In this document: piece by piece, positions 49,789-59,242 of the stretch
Numbering within the stretch: position 1 is the stretch's first letter
Layout: each line of letters opens with the position of its first letter
Assembly (NCBI RefSeq): GCF_006539125.1
Contig: NZ_BJMK01000005.1
Location: forward strand, 124,001 to 188,000
DNA from: Gluconobacter sphaericus NBRC 12467
GTDB taxonomy: Bacteria; Pseudomonadota; Alphaproteobacteria; Acetobacterales; Acetobacteraceae
Length of the DNA stretch: 64,000 nucleotides
Direction of reading: 5' to 3'
The notes under the pieces: generated by a model
Databases searched by the model: none
What the model saw: only the letters and a program-made list of their open reading frames with translations
Told to the model about the DNA's origin: nothing
Translations under genes and position numbers: made by a program

Positions 49789-52293
49789 GTGGTAACAGTG
49801 CTGACCCAGTTTTCTCTTCGTCATGTAACCCTTCTGGGGACTTCTCTTCTTGGCTCTGCATTTGTCCTGATGATGGACGAGGGCCGGGCTGCAACAACGC
49901 AATCGGTCCCAGTTCAGCATAAACAGGCCCATGCAACCCCTGCGTCCCGGAAGACCATTTCCCGACCGGCTCCGAAACTGCCCGTAGAAGTGTCAGGGGG
50001 CAGTGAAGCGGTCGTTGTGACGGGAACGCGTGAGTTCGGAAAGAAGGCGCGAGACTCGATTGCTCCTGTCGACGTCGTGACGAATCGTCAGCTAACAGGC
50101 ACAGGCCAGCCCACACTCCGCGACTCTCTGGCGCTGTTGCTGCCATCCCTCACTGTTCCCACAGGCGGTTTTGATGCGGGCGCTCTGACTGACAGCATTT
50201 CGCTCCGTGGGCTCAACCCTAACGAAACGCTCGTTCTGGTGGACGGCAAGCGGCGCCATACCACGGCGAATATCTATGCAGATGGCGGACCGTCGCAGGG
50301 GGCCACGCCTGTCGATATCGACATGATTCCCATGTCCATGATCGACCATATCGAGGTCCTGCGTGACGGTGCGTCCGCCCAGTATGGTTCGGACGCCATT
50401 GCGGGGGTGGTCAATATCATTCTCAAGAAACAGAATCATGGTCTGACCATGCGTTCAAACACCGGGATCACAAGCGAAGGCGATGGTTTCCAGCAGGGCG
50501 TGTTCATCGATGGCGGCCTGAACCTGAACAATCGCGGCTTTGTTCACATCGGCGGCGATTTCGTTCATCAGGACCATACCTTCCGCTCGGGGAACGACAA
50601 CCGCACCAACACCAATGTCAACCAGCTTCTGGGACAGCCTGAACAGACGCGCGAGAGCGTCGCCATCAATGCGGGCTATGACATCACTGATAATATCCAG
50701 GCCTATGCCGGTGCGACCTATGCGCATCGTCATGCGGAATCCTATCAGAACTACCGCTTGCCCTCTTCGCTCGCCAAATATCCCGGCTACGCGGCGATCT
50801 ACCCTTATGGCTATTCCCCCATCGAGGCTCTGGAAGAAAACGACTACGAATTGACGGCTGGCCTAAAAGGCACACTGGCGGGCTGGCACTGGGACGTATC
50901 GTCAGTTTTCGGTCGGGATTATGATGCTGTAAACGCCGACAGCACCACGAATGTGGGGCTGTACACAGCTACAGGCGAAACCCCGACATCATTTGCCGCG
51001 CAGTCCTATAACAACACGCAGTGGACAAACAGCGTGGATCTAAGCCGCAAGTTCCGTACGTCGTTCTGGCCCTATGCCATCAACGTCGCAGGTGGTGCGT
51101 CCTATCGCTACGAAGCCTATGCAATCGGAACCGGCTCTCCGGCCAGCTATAGCTATTCCAGCTCAGACGGCTTTCCCGGCACCAACCCGGCCAATGCCGG
51201 AAAGTGGTCTCGTGACGTTGCGGCAGGATATCTCGACATCTCCACGAACCTGATGAAGCACTGGCAGGTCGATCTGGCCGGACGGATCGAGCATTACACG
51301 GATGTCGGCAACACGAAGACCGGCAAGATCTCGACTCGTTACGATTTCAGCCCACGCTTTGCGGTCCGCGGTACGTTCAGCAATGGCTTCCACGCCCCGA
51401 CGCTGGCGCAGGAACATTACTCCGCGCTGTCCGTCTCGCCGACCGCTGCCAGTGGCATCATTGCGGCGAATTCCGCCGGCGCACTCGCCAACGGCGCCTC
51501 GGCCCTGAAGCCGGAATCTTCCACGAGCGCCGAAGGTGGCATCATCGTTGAACCGATCAAGAAGCTGCATGTCACCGTCGACGTATATCAGATAGACCTG
51601 CGTGACCGGATCATGCCAGGGGGTACGATTTATGGCTCGCAGGCTTACAGCGCGCTCCAGGCGGATGGCTTCAACCTACCCACAGGATCTGAAAACTGGA
51701 CTGGAAGCCAGCTCGCCACGCACTGGTTTGCCAATGTCGCTAACACCCGCACGCAGGGCCTCGATCTGACGGCGACCTATCCGACCGATTTCGGGCGTTA
51801 TGGTCATGCGGACTGGGATGTTGCGATCAACCTTAACCGCACGCGCCTGCGCCATCAGGCCACCAGCTCGAATGGCACGCCGCTTCTGACGGCCCAGTCC
51901 ATCGCTTACATCACCACGGCGTATCCGCGTAGCAAGATCATCTTCGGCGGTACCTGGCATTCCGCGCGCAACAAATGGGCCGTCTCCGTCCACGAGATCC
52001 GTTATGGCGAAACGACGTCCCAGCTCACCTATTATACGGGACCTTACGCCTACTCCACGAGCCACTATCTGGAGTTCCAGAATGTGCCGAAATGGACGAC
52101 GAACGCTTCCGTTACCTATAACATCACGCCCAAGTGGAGCGCCACGATCGGGGGCAACAACATCTTCGCCAAGTTCCCGTCCGTTGTTCCTGAAGGGAAC
52201 CGCTATCTTGGCGTACCCAAATATTACATGAGCACGTCCCAGCTCGGCATGAATGGCGGATATTATTATCTGGACGTTTCAGCCCGCTTTTGA
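49789..52293 (+). CDS. TonB-dependent outer-membrane receptor
   Basis: About 834 residues. Signal peptide (LLGTSLLGSAFVLMM), then EAVVVTGTREFGKKARDSIA as the TonB-box region, a plug domain with SISLRGLNPNETLVLVDGKR and VEVLRDGASAQYGSDAIAGVV-like sequence (here IEVLRDG), and a 22-strand barrel ending YYLDVSARF with the terminal Phe needed for insertion. It takes up a ligand with energy from TonB; no siderophore or sugar gene nearby tells which. The start is a GTG at 49789 (another at 49798) with a poor ribosome site. Divergent from the MRJP gene. Confidence 0.92.
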   Translation: MVTVLTQFSLRHVTLLGTSLLGSAFVLMMDEGRAATTQSVPVQHKQAHATPASRKTISRPAPKLPVEVSGGSEAVVVTGTREFGKKARDSIAPVDVVTNRQLTGTGQPTLRDSLALLLPSLTVPTGGFDAGALTDSISLRGLNPNETLVLVDGKRRHTTANIYADGGPSQGATPVDIDMIPMSMIDHIEVLRDGASAQYGSDAIAGVVNIILKKQNHGLTMRSNTGITSEGDGFQQGVFIDGGLNLNNRGFVHIGGDFVHQDHTFRSGNDNRTNTNVNQLLGQPEQTRESVAINAGYDITDNIQAYAGATYAHRHAESYQNYRLPSSLAKYPGYAAIYPYGYSPIEALEENDYELTAGLKGTLAGWHWDVSSVFGRDYDAVNADSTTNVGLYTATGETPTSFAAQSYNNTQWTNSVDLSRKFRTSFWPYAINVAGGASYRYEAYAIGTGSPASYSYSSSDGFPGTNPANAGKWSRDVAAGYLDISTNLMKHWQVDLAGRIEHYTDVGNTKTGKISTRYDFSPRFAVRGTFSNGFHAPTLAQEHYSALSVSPTAASGIIAANSAGALANGASALKPESSTSAEGGIIVEPIKKLHVTVDVYQIDLRDRIMPGGTIYGSQAYSALQADGFNLPTGSENWTGSQLATHWFANVANTRTQGLDLTATYPTDFGRYGHADWDVAINLNRTRLRHQATSSNGTPLLTAQSIAYITTAYPRSKIIFGGTWHSARNKWAVSVHEIRYGETTSQLTYYTGPYAYSTSHYLEFQNVPKWTTNASVTYNITPKWSATIGGNNIFAKFPSVVPEGNRYLGVPKYYMSTSQLGMNGGYYYLDVSARF

Positions 52294-52371
52294 GGCATCA
52301 AAACGGCAAGGTGGAGGAGAACTCCTGCACCTTGCTTCCCAAAACCTACAACTGTTACGATAAAAACAGCA

Positions 52372-52402
52372 TTTTTCGTCCTGTCGCGCCAGGATGAAAA
52401 AA
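52372..52402. terminator. bidirectional terminator between receptor and tRNA genes
   Basis: Arms TTTTTCGTCCTG / CAGGATGAAAAA (one G-U or mismatch) with loop TCGCGC. It stands between the + receptor gene and the - tRNA gene. A second hairpin with arms GCAAGGTG / CACCTTGC occurs at 52306-52335, just after the receptor stop. Confidence 0.6.
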
Positions 52403-52428
52403 TACTATTCTTAAAGCAGTGAGTTTTT

Positions 52429-52734
52429 TGGTGTCCGCGAGAGGATTCGAACCTCCGGCCCCAGGATTCATACCACTTCGGCTTTCACCGCCATGCCCGC
52501 AAGCATGTTCGTGGTCTGGACTGTCTCTTCACCACGGCTCGGAAGCCAAGGTGTCGCCCGTACAGTCTCTACACCTTCTTGCCGGCACGCCGGAAAGCTT
52601 GGCTCGGGATTGGCACGATCAAGATGATCAGAGCGTTCCCCGAATTTGAGCGAATCCACCATGCAGTTTCCCATCATGGCGCCCAATTCAAAACCTTAGG
52701 AATCCTGTGCTCTATCCTGCTGAGCTACGCGGAC
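52429..52734 (-). tRNA. tRNA-Arg(CCU), split by a group I intron
   Basis: The 5' exon is 52734-52698 (37 nt) and the 3' exon 52468-52429 (40 nt, with encoded CCA). Joined, they give a 77-nt cloverleaf: acceptor GTCCGCG / CGCGGAC, D-stem GCTC / GAGC, anticodon stem CAGGA / TCCTG with loop TTCCTAA (anticodon CCT), and T-arm CCGGAGGTTCGAATCCTCTCG overlapping the acceptor. It reads the rare AGG codon. The intron lies directly after the third anticodon base, the known position for alphaproteobacterial tRNA-Arg(CCU) introns. Boundaries follow from the perfect anticodon stem after joining and the intron's final G. Confidence 0.95.
52469..52697 (-). other. group I intron (IC3-like) in tRNA-Arg(CCU), 229 nt
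   Basis: Seen on the minus strand: the 5' exon ends in U; the guide GGG near intron base 14 pairs with CCU (U-G at the splice site); P2 is CCATG / CATGG around GGGAAAC; the core holds CTCAAATTCGG, CGAGCCAAGCTT and AAGGTGTAGAGACTGTACGG; P7 pairs GAGACTGT (52569-62) with ACAGTCC (52524-18); and the last base is G. These blocks match the Azoarcus tRNA-Ile ribozyme that I know. There is no homing endonuclease reading frame, so it is a minimal, probably self-splicing intron. Confidence 0.93.
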
Positions 52735-52744
52735 AAACAAGTTG

Positions 52745-52773
52745 ACCGTATCTCAGTTACGGTGCCGCTGCAA
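52745..52773 (-). promoter_or_regulatory. tRNA-Arg promoter candidate
   Basis: Minus-strand TTGCAG (52773-52768), 17-base spacer, TACGGT (52750-52745), ten bases before the tRNA 5' end, a fitting distance for a short leader. Confidence 0.45.
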
Positions 52774-53184
52774 CCGTACCCCCGCCATATCAGATAGTGT
52801 AAAGATACCGGGAATTCCCCATACAAACCAGTGCGCCCAGGGAAAAGCCAGGAAAACGGGGCCTCTCGACGGACATATCATCGAGGATAAAGATTACCTG
52901 CCCTGTTTATGCTATCTCAACTTTTTCCGGTTAGTCTTTTAAGCGAGACTTCTGCTAAGGCCTTGCATGACACCTCTTTTCCATCAAAAGGTGATCTGTT
53001 TTTTCTGGTAGTACCAAATCCTGAGTAGGATAGAGCGCGTTCACAGCTGGCATCCTACACAATACCTCTTTGTGGGGGGTTTTGCAGGTTTGACTGGATT
53101 GAGAATTGCCATGATCTACGTTGCGGACAAAGATTTACTGGAACAGTCTGAAATTTACATGCCTGTCGGCAGGGTATCCTGATC
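52774..53184. other. 411-base stretch without a convincing gene
   Basis: AT-richer than its surroundings. It holds a terminator-like hairpin on the + strand (CACCTCTTTT / AAAAGGTG at 52971-52993 followed by a T-run) and a tiny open frame at 53111-53182 (23 codons, MIYVADKDLLEQSEIYMPVG then RVS) ending just before the regulator. The short frame might be a leader peptide but has no clear ribosome site. No promoter could be fixed. Confidence 0.4.
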
Positions 53185-55308
53185 GTGGAGGCAGCGAAGA
53201 TTGTGGACTGTTCACCCCGTCATATCCGCGAAACCGATCCCACCCTTCTGCGCGTGCGACTGATCGGACAGATGGAAGCAAGAACCCTTACAGGTGAAAG
53301 TGTGCTTCCGGTAGGAGGTAAAACACGGGCTCTTCTTGCTATTCTGGCTCTTTCCGACCGAAAACCTGTCCTGCGATCACGGCTGGCAGAACTGCTGTGG
53401 AGCCAGCGACCTGAAGAAATGGCACGCGCATCCCTCCGCCAGGAAATTCATCGCCTCTTGGATGCGCTAAGTCCTCTGGGCGCGGACGTCATCGATGTTC
53501 AGCGACACGCGCTGGCCCTGAAACCGGCCCTCACTTCGGTAGACGCCGAGAGGCTGCTTACCATCAGCGTCCGGACGATCGACAGCGTAACCCTGCCTGA
53601 CGAACTGCTCCTCGGTGAGCTGACAGGAGTGGATCCGGCGCTGGACGAGTGGCTTATTCAGCAGAGGGAACGCCTATCAACGCATCTCCGGCAGGTTTAT
53701 GAAAGTGCCGTCCGGGAATTGACCGATCCGGATCAGGTCGACAACGTAGCCGAGCGGCTGCTGAAATTTGACGACCTGAACGAAGTTGCCTGGCAGGCCA
53801 GGGTTCAGATGGCCCTGCATCGTGGTGACACGGGGCGGGCAATCGCACTCGCTGAGCAGATGACAAATCTTTTCAGAGACGCCGAAAGACACACACTTAC
53901 TCCGGCCACACAAGCGCTCATCAGAAGTATTCCGACTGAAAACAACTGCAAGGATCTGGCTCACGACTTGTCTCAGGCGCCACCGGCTGCGGGAACTCCT
54001 GAAGCGTCTTTCACAGCGCCAGTACAGCGCCCCGATCCGATGCTTGCCCTGCCGCTGCATTACGCATCGCAACACGCAGCTGCGGCAGAACCACGGAAAA
54101 TCTCACTGGTTTTTCTGACCCCGTCATCCACGGATGAAACGCTTGCCGAACACGGCCAAAACTTACGGGATCAGCTGGAACTCCTGTTCGTCAACATGGG
54201 GATTTTCGACATTCTTGCACTTCCCGAAACGTCCCTACCCGACCCTGTGAGCGCGACTGCGGCTTACCGGGCCTGGGGCATGGACTATATCATTTCCGCC
54301 AATCTGCGGGCAGGGCCTGAGGGGAGTGAAAACCGGCTGATCCTCCGGGTTCTGGACGCTCGGCACGGGGGCGTCATCATCTGGGGAACGCATTATGATT
54401 TCCCGCGCTCCGGGCCGGATACGGCAAAAAACAGCCTCCTCGCGCCCGCCCAGGCAATGCAGTGGAGCATCTTCGTCACCGAAGCCCGGCGCATTGCAGC
54501 TCGCCCAGATACAGAACTTTCAGCGCTCGGAATGGCGCTGCGGGCTTTCACCCTGCTCATGCGGCATGATTCTTCGCTTTTCAGCCGCATTGGATTTCTA
54601 CTGGAACAGGCCGACGCACTGGACAGAGACGACGGTGCGATTGCACTTATTGATGCCCTGCACTGCTATATTCGCTTCCTGAATGAATGGAGCCCTGAAA
54701 CCGAAGCTGTTTTTGCCCGAGGTCTTCGCAGCGTTAGAGCCGCCATTTCGCTGATGCCAGATCTGCATGCTGTCGAAGTTCTTCTCGCTGCCTACCTGAT
54801 GTACGAGCCTACCATGCACAGTACGGCTCTCTCGGTTGCCCAGTCCGCGGCCGAGGGAATCTTGCGGATCGAGGGATATCACAAGGATTCTCCTGATCTT
54901 CTGATGGCAGAGATTGTTCTGGCCCTGCTAGACGAAAAGATGACGACAGCAGCAGAAAAGGTAAAGATTCTGCTGAAAAACGGGTATCGCTCACAGTTGC
55001 TTGAACTCCTGCGTCCGGTTTTCATGATGATCCTGCTACTGGGAGAAGACTATCAGGAAGTCATCTCGATGGGGCGGTTGATGTCCGGCCTTTATCCGTC
55101 CTGCCCAAGTTCGCTGCTTTATTATCTCATTGCCCTGGTTGAAGTGGGTGACTGCACCGAAGAGATGCATCAGGTCTGTCGCCACCTTCTTCGTCTGGTG
55201 CCAGATCTGACCATTTCCAAAGCTGTCAGCCGCTTTCCTTACGCGGGAAAAACACGACTGACGAGGCTGGCTGAAGCGTTGGGCAAGGCTGGCTTGGCCG
55301 AAGGATAA
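53185..55308 (+). CDS. BTAD/SARP-like transcriptional regulator with TolB-like and helical domains
   Basis: About 707 residues. N-terminal winged-helix DNA-binding domain (about 22-105, LRVRLIGQMEARTL, LRSRLAELLWSQRPEEMARASLRQEIHRL in part), bacterial transcriptional activation domain of TPR helices (about 115-250, LDEWLIQQRERLSTHLRQVYE), a linker, then an alpha/beta domain (about 305-415: RKISLVFLTPSSTDETLAE, YIISANLRAGPEGSENRLIL) like the TolB-N domain of CadC/cyclase-type regulators, and a C-terminal helical repeat region. No membrane helix. Start GTG at 53185 or GTG at 53203; the latter has GGAGG 11 bases upstream. Target genes unknown; no clear partner adjoins it. Confidence 0.75.
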   Translation: MEAAKIVDCSPRHIRETDPTLLRVRLIGQMEARTLTGESVLPVGGKTRALLAILALSDRKPVLRSRLAELLWSQRPEEMARASLRQEIHRLLDALSPLGADVIDVQRHALALKPALTSVDAERLLTISVRTIDSVTLPDELLLGELTGVDPALDEWLIQQRERLSTHLRQVYESAVRELTDPDQVDNVAERLLKFDDLNEVAWQARVQMALHRGDTGRAIALAEQMTNLFRDAERHTLTPATQALIRSIPTENNCKDLAHDLSQAPPAAGTPEASFTAPVQRPDPMLALPLHYASQHAAAAEPRKISLVFLTPSSTDETLAEHGQNLRDQLELLFVNMGIFDILALPETSLPDPVSATAAYRAWGMDYIISANLRAGPEGSENRLILRVLDARHGGVIIWGTHYDFPRSGPDTAKNSLLAPAQAMQWSIFVTEARRIAARPDTELSALGMALRAFTLLMRHDSSLFSRIGFLLEQADALDRDDGAIALIDALHCYIRFLNEWSPETEAVFARGLRSVRAAISLMPDLHAVEVLLAAYLMYEPTMHSTALSVAQSAAEGILRIEGYHKDSPDLLMAEIVLALLDEKMTTAAEKVKILLKNGYRSQLLELLRPVFMMILLLGEDYQEVISMGRLMSGLYPSCPSSLLYYLIALVEVGDCTEEMHQVCRHLLRLVPDLTISKAVSRFPYAGKTRLTRLAEALGKAGLAEG

Positions 55309-55443
55309 GAACATCTTCCTTCAGGTGCTTGGCCTCTTGCCGCCGGCACGATATGAACACTTAAACAGAAGTTGCCGGCTGCAGGCCTCGCCAGTCTGCA
55401 TCCTTGCTTGTGACCGGCCCTGGCGCGGCCCGCAGGACCACAC

Positions 55444-55962
55444 ATGATGTCTCGCATCCAGTTGACCGTTCTTCGCCCCCCTCACCGACCGACAATCCGG
55501 CTTGCCTTGGGTTTTCTGGCGCTCGGCGCTCTTGCCGCCTGTGGCAGCGGACGTGACCCCAGCACCCTGACCGCACCCCGCAATCATCTTCTTGGGGTGG
55601 ATCGCGGTGCCGAAGGTGGCGCTGACGAGCTTCGCGGCGGTGTGAACGCATATCTGTGGCGTGGAGCGATCGACACCCTGTCCTTCATGCCGCTGGCCTC
55701 TGCCGATGCCGTGGGCGGTGTCATTCTGACGGACTGGTATCAGCCATCCACCAGCCAGAACGAGCGGTTCAAGATCGCGGCCTATGTGCTGGACCGTCGC
55801 CTGCGTTCGGACGCCCTGCGGGTCTCTGTGTTCCGGCAGGTTCTACAGGACGGGCAGTGGGAAGACACTCCCGTTTCCGCCACCACCACTTCCGATATCA
55901 CCACCCGTATCCTGACACGCGCACGTCAGCTGCGTGCTGAAAATGGCGAGCGGGACAACTGA
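55444..55962 (+). CDS. DUF3576 lipoprotein
   Basis: 172 residues. A long basic N-region, hydrophobic segment and lipobox LAAC with Cys33. The mature part has [34 protein letters not shown] and [25 protein letters not shown] in separate blocks, the DUF3576 pattern found just upstream of leuS in alphaproteobacteria. Presumably an outer-membrane-attached periplasmic protein working in envelope assembly with lptE further down; role unknown. Ends eight bases before leuS. Confidence 0.88.
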   Translation: MMSRIQLTVLRPPHRPTIRLALGFLALGALAACGSGRDPSTLTAPRNHLLGVDRGAEGGADELRGGVNAYLWRGAIDTLSFMPLASADAVGGVILTDWYQPSTSQNERFKIAAYVLDRRLRSDALRVSVFRQVLQDGQWEDTPVSATTTSDITTRILTRARQLRAENGERDN

Positions 55963-55969
55963 GTCAGAC

Positions 55970-58567
55970 ATGAGCGATACCACAGCCCCCGCATTCGATT
56001 TCCAGAACCGCGAACCGTTCTGGCAGAACGAATGGAAGCGGCGGAATACCTTTGCGGTTCCGGATGTTCCCCCGGCCGATCGTCCGAAATACTATGTGCT
56101 GGAAATGTTCCCGTACCCGTCGGGGCAGCTTCATGTCGGACATGTCCGAAACTATACGCTCGGGGATGTGGTCGCGCGCTACAAGCGGGCCCGTGGTTTC
56201 GCAGTCATGCACCCCATGGGGTGGGACGCGTTCGGTCTGCCGGCGGAAAATGCCGCCCGTGAACGCAATGTCCATCCTGGCAAGTGGACTATGGACAACA
56301 TTGCCACCATGCGGGGCACGCTGCAGCGCCTGGGTTTCTCGCTGGACTGGGACCGCGAGATCGCAACCTGCCTGCCAGAATATTACGGCAAGCAGCAGAA
56401 GCTGTTCACCGACATGCTGGCCGCCGGTCTCGTCGAGCGGCGGGATTCTCTGGTCAACTGGGATCCTGTCGACGAGACGGTTCTTGCGAACGAGCAGGTC
56501 GTGGACGGGCGCGGCTGGCGTTCGGGAGCGCTGATCGAGAAGAAGAAGCTCTCCCAGTGGTTCCTAAAAATCACGAAGTTCGCTCAGCCCCTGCTTGATG
56601 ATCTGAAGACACTTGATCGTTGGCCCGAACGCGTCCGGACGATGCAGGAACGCTGGATCGGCCGTTCGGAAGGTGCACGGGTCCGCTTTGCACTACATCA
56701 ACCGCCCGCAGGCTACGACGAGGATCTCGATAGCGTCGAAGTTTTCACGACGCGTCCCGATACCCTGTTCGGCCTGAGCTTCATCGGGATTTCAGCGGAA
56801 CATCCGCTGGCCCGCAAGGTGGCGGAAAGCAACCCCGAGGCTGCTGCTTTCATTGAGGAATGTCGCCGTCTCGGAACATCCGAGGAGGTGATCGAAGCTG
56901 CCGAAAAGCGCGGATTCGACACGGGTCTGCGGGTGGCCAATCCACTTGATCCCGAAAAGACTGCGCCTGTCTGGATCGCCAATTTCGTGCTGATGGATTA
57001 CGGCACAGGCGCCGTTTTTGGCTGCCCGTGCGGCGATCAACGCGACCTCGACTTTGCCCGCAAGTACGACCTGCCGGTTCCGCAGGTTCTGCTGCCCCCA
57101 GGCCAGGATGCCGAGACTTTTGTCTTGGGCAAAAAAGCAGTTTCAGGGGATGCGACCCTGTTCAATTCGGGTTTCCTGGATGGGCTGGATCCTGCTGCTG
57201 CGCGAACGAAAGTCATTGAGCGTCTTGAGGGTCTGGGGGCTGGCAAGGGCGTCGTGAACTGGCGTCTGCGCGACTGGGGCATTTCCCGGCAGCGCTACTG
57301 GGGCTGCCCTATTCCCATCATCCATTGCGACGCCTGCGGCCCTGTTCCGGTGCCTGATGAGCAGCTTCCCGTCATCCTACCGGAAGACGTAACATTCGAT
57401 CGCCCCGGTAATCCGCTCGATCACCATCCGACCTGGAAACACGTCAACTGCCCGCATTGCGGCAAGCCTGCGGTTCGTGAGACCGATACGTTCGACACGT
57501 TCGTTGACAGTTCCTGGTATTTCGCCCGTTTCACCAGTCCACACGCCGAGACCCCGACGGTTCCGGCGGCTGCCAATGGCTGGCTGCCGGTGGACCAGTA
57601 TATCGGCGGCATCGAGCACGCGATCCTGCATCTGCTCTATGCGCGTTTCTTCACCCGGGCGATGCACGAAACCGGACATCTGGATGTCGACGAGCCGTTT
57701 GCCGGCCTCTTCACCCAGGGTATGGTGACGCACGAGAGCTACCGCGACGACAGCGGCTGGCTGTACCCCGAAGAGGTCGAGCGGCAGGGTGATCAAGTCG
57801 TACGCCGTGAGACGGGAACGCCGGTTCAGGTCGGCCGCTCGGAAAAGATGTCCAAGTCCAAGCGCAACACGGTGTCTCCGGTCGACATCATCGAGCGTTA
57901 TGGCGCGGATACGGCCCGTTGGTTCGTTCTCTCCGACAGCCCGCCCGAGCGGGACATGGAATGGACAGCCGCAGGCGTTACCGCGGCTGCCCGCTTTGGC
58001 CAGAGACTGCATCGTCTCGTGGCCTCCGTAGCTGCACGGGATACAGCCGACAGTGCGCATGGTTCGGCGGGGGATGACCTGCGTCGCGTCACGCACCGAA
58101 CCATTGCCGCCGTCGGTGAGGCTCTCGAGGCCTTCACACCGAATGTCGCCGTGGCCCGTCTGCACGAGTTGACCTCGGCTCTGGCAGAGGCTGAACGCAT
58201 CGAAGGCGCCGGCATTGCCGCTGCGCGCCGTGAGGCGGCCCGCGTGCTGTGTCTGCTGACTGCTCCGATGATGCCCCATCTTGCTGAAGACATGATGGCG
58301 GTTCTGGAACCGGGCAGTGCGCTGGTTGTGGAACGTCCCTGGCCGGAAGCCGAAGAAGAGTGGCTGGCCGTGCAGAGTGTGACGATCGGTGTGCAGATTC
58401 TTGGCAAACTGCGCGGAACCATTGAGGTTCCGCCCAATGCGCCGAGGGAAGAGGTGCTGGCCGCAGCGAAAAGCGAGCCGAACGTGGCCCGTCTGCTTGA
58501 AGGAAAACGGCTGGTGAAGGAAATCCATGTTCCGAACCGGATCGTCAATTTCGTGGTGGCAGGCTGA
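55970..58567 (+). CDS. leuS: leucyl-tRNA synthetase
   Basis: 865 residues. Class Ia fold with HVGH at 55-58, KMSKS at 626-630, the CP1 editing insert ([13 protein letters not shown], about 265) and the anticodon-binding C-terminus. Normal length. In the editing pocket the usual block GHDQRD or AHDQRD reads PCGDQRD, so the His before the key Asp is Gly; the Asp itself is kept. This may be a lineage trait or alter editing. The frame is open 12 codons further up inside the DUF3576 gene; the ATG at 55970 gives the normal start. Stop overlaps lptE by one base. Confidence 0.97.
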   Translation: MSDTTAPAFDFQNREPFWQNEWKRRNTFAVPDVPPADRPKYYVLEMFPYPSGQLHVGHVRNYTLGDVVARYKRARGFAVMHPMGWDAFGLPAENAARERNVHPGKWTMDNIATMRGTLQRLGFSLDWDREIATCLPEYYGKQQKLFTDMLAAGLVERRDSLVNWDPVDETVLANEQVVDGRGWRSGALIEKKKLSQWFLKITKFAQPLLDDLKTLDRWPERVRTMQERWIGRSEGARVRFALHQPPAGYDEDLDSVEVFTTRPDTLFGLSFIGISAEHPLARKVAESNPEAAAFIEECRRLGTSEEVIEAAEKRGFDTGLRVANPLDPEKTAPVWIANFVLMDYGTGAVFGCPCGDQRDLDFARKYDLPVPQVLLPPGQDAETFVLGKKAVSGDATLFNSGFLDGLDPAAARTKVIERLEGLGAGKGVVNWRLRDWGISRQRYWGCPIPIIHCDACGPVPVPDEQLPVILPEDVTFDRPGNPLDHHPTWKHVNCPHCGKPAVRETDTFDTFVDSSWYFARFTSPHAETPTVPAAANGWLPVDQYIGGIEHAILHLLYARFFTRAMHETGHLDVDEPFAGLFTQGMVTHESYRDDSGWLYPEEVERQGDQVVRRETGTPVQVGRSEKMSKSKRNTVSPVDIIERYGADTARWFVLSDSPPERDMEWTAAGVTAAARFGQRLHRLVASVAARDTADSAHGSAGDDLRRVTHRTIAAVGEALEAFTPNVAVARLHELTSALAEAERIEGAGIAAARREAARVLCLLTAPMMPHLAEDMMAVLEPGSALVVERPWPEAEEEWLAVQSVTIGVQILGKLRGTIEVPPNAPREEVLAAAKSEPNVARLLEGKRLVKEIHVPNRIVNFVVAG

Positions 58568-59238
58568 TGTCTGACCGGCGCGGCGCCTTTCTGCTCACGG
58601 CTTTCCTTCTGCTGGGGGGGTGTGGTTTTTCCCCCCTCTATGGAAAGCTGACCCCGAAAACCGACATGTCGGAAGAGTTGGCACAGATTTATGTGGATAA
58701 CATTCCGGGGCGTTATGGCCAGGAACTTCGTCTGGCTCTGCAGAAAAACCTGGCTGGCGCCGGGCCGGAAGATCCTCATAAATACATGCTGAAAGTTTCT
58801 TCCGGCATGAATGAAGAAGCGGTCGACATCCATCAGGACAATACGTCCGGCCGCACCCGGAGCACGGGATCGGCGCACTGGATGCTCATCACGGTCGAAC
58901 AGAATCCGCGTCTTCTGGCGCAGGGGGATGCAACGACGCTGGATGGTTTCAACACCACATTCGAGCAGTATTTCGCCCAAACGCTGAATGATGAAACGCT
59001 TCAGGCGCGCGTCTCGGACACGCTGGCGCAAACCATGACACAGCAGATCGCGATCTGGTTCCGCAATCACAACATGCCCGAGAAAGCCGCGCCTGATGAA
59101 CTGCCGCGCTATCTGAACACGGACCGCATGCCGGATGACAACGGCAATGCTGCAACTGACCGGACGGGTGTCGATGGCTTCCCGGCTTCCGCAACAGGCC
59201 GTCTGTCCAGAAGCACGACCAGCACATCTGCGCAGTAA
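58567..59238 (+). CDS. lptE: LPS-assembly lipoprotein LptE
   Basis: 223 residues. Lipobox LGGC with Cys19, then GFSPLYGK, the alphaproteobacterial LptE hallmark. LptE plugs LptD and helps insert lipopolysaccharide in the outer membrane. A polar C-terminal tail of about 40 residues (after RYLNTDRMPDDN) exceeds the core. Translationally coupled with leuS (TGATG) and followed immediately by holA, the conserved alphaproteobacterial order leuS-lptE-holA. Confidence 0.93.
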   Translation: MSDRRGAFLLTAFLLLGGCGFSPLYGKLTPKTDMSEELAQIYVDNIPGRYGQELRLALQKNLAGAGPEDPHKYMLKVSSGMNEEAVDIHQDNTSGRTRSTGSAHWMLITVEQNPRLLAQGDATTLDGFNTTFEQYFAQTLNDETLQARVSDTLAQTMTQQIAIWFRNHNMPEKAAPDELPRYLNTDRMPDDNGNAATDRTGVDGFPASATGRLSRSTTSTSAQ

Positions 59239-59242
59239 AGTG

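Noticed and set aside
49505-50146. 213-residue minus-strand frame between the MRJP and receptor genes
   Set aside because: It overlaps both the MRJP signal peptide and the receptor N-terminus in other frames, and has no family features.
52419-52797. Short open frames overlapping the tRNA-Arg intron region, considered as a homing endonuclease
   Set aside because: None contains LAGLIDADG, GIY-YIG or HNH motifs, and all overlap the tRNA exons and ribozyme core.
52429-53184. Possible integrated element at the tRNA-Arg 3' end
   Set aside because: No integrase, no repeat of the tRNA 3' end in the window and no mobile genes nearby.
57377-58528. 383-residue minus-strand frame inside leuS
   Set aside because: Antisense shadow in a GC-rich gene; leuS covers all the conserved motifs.
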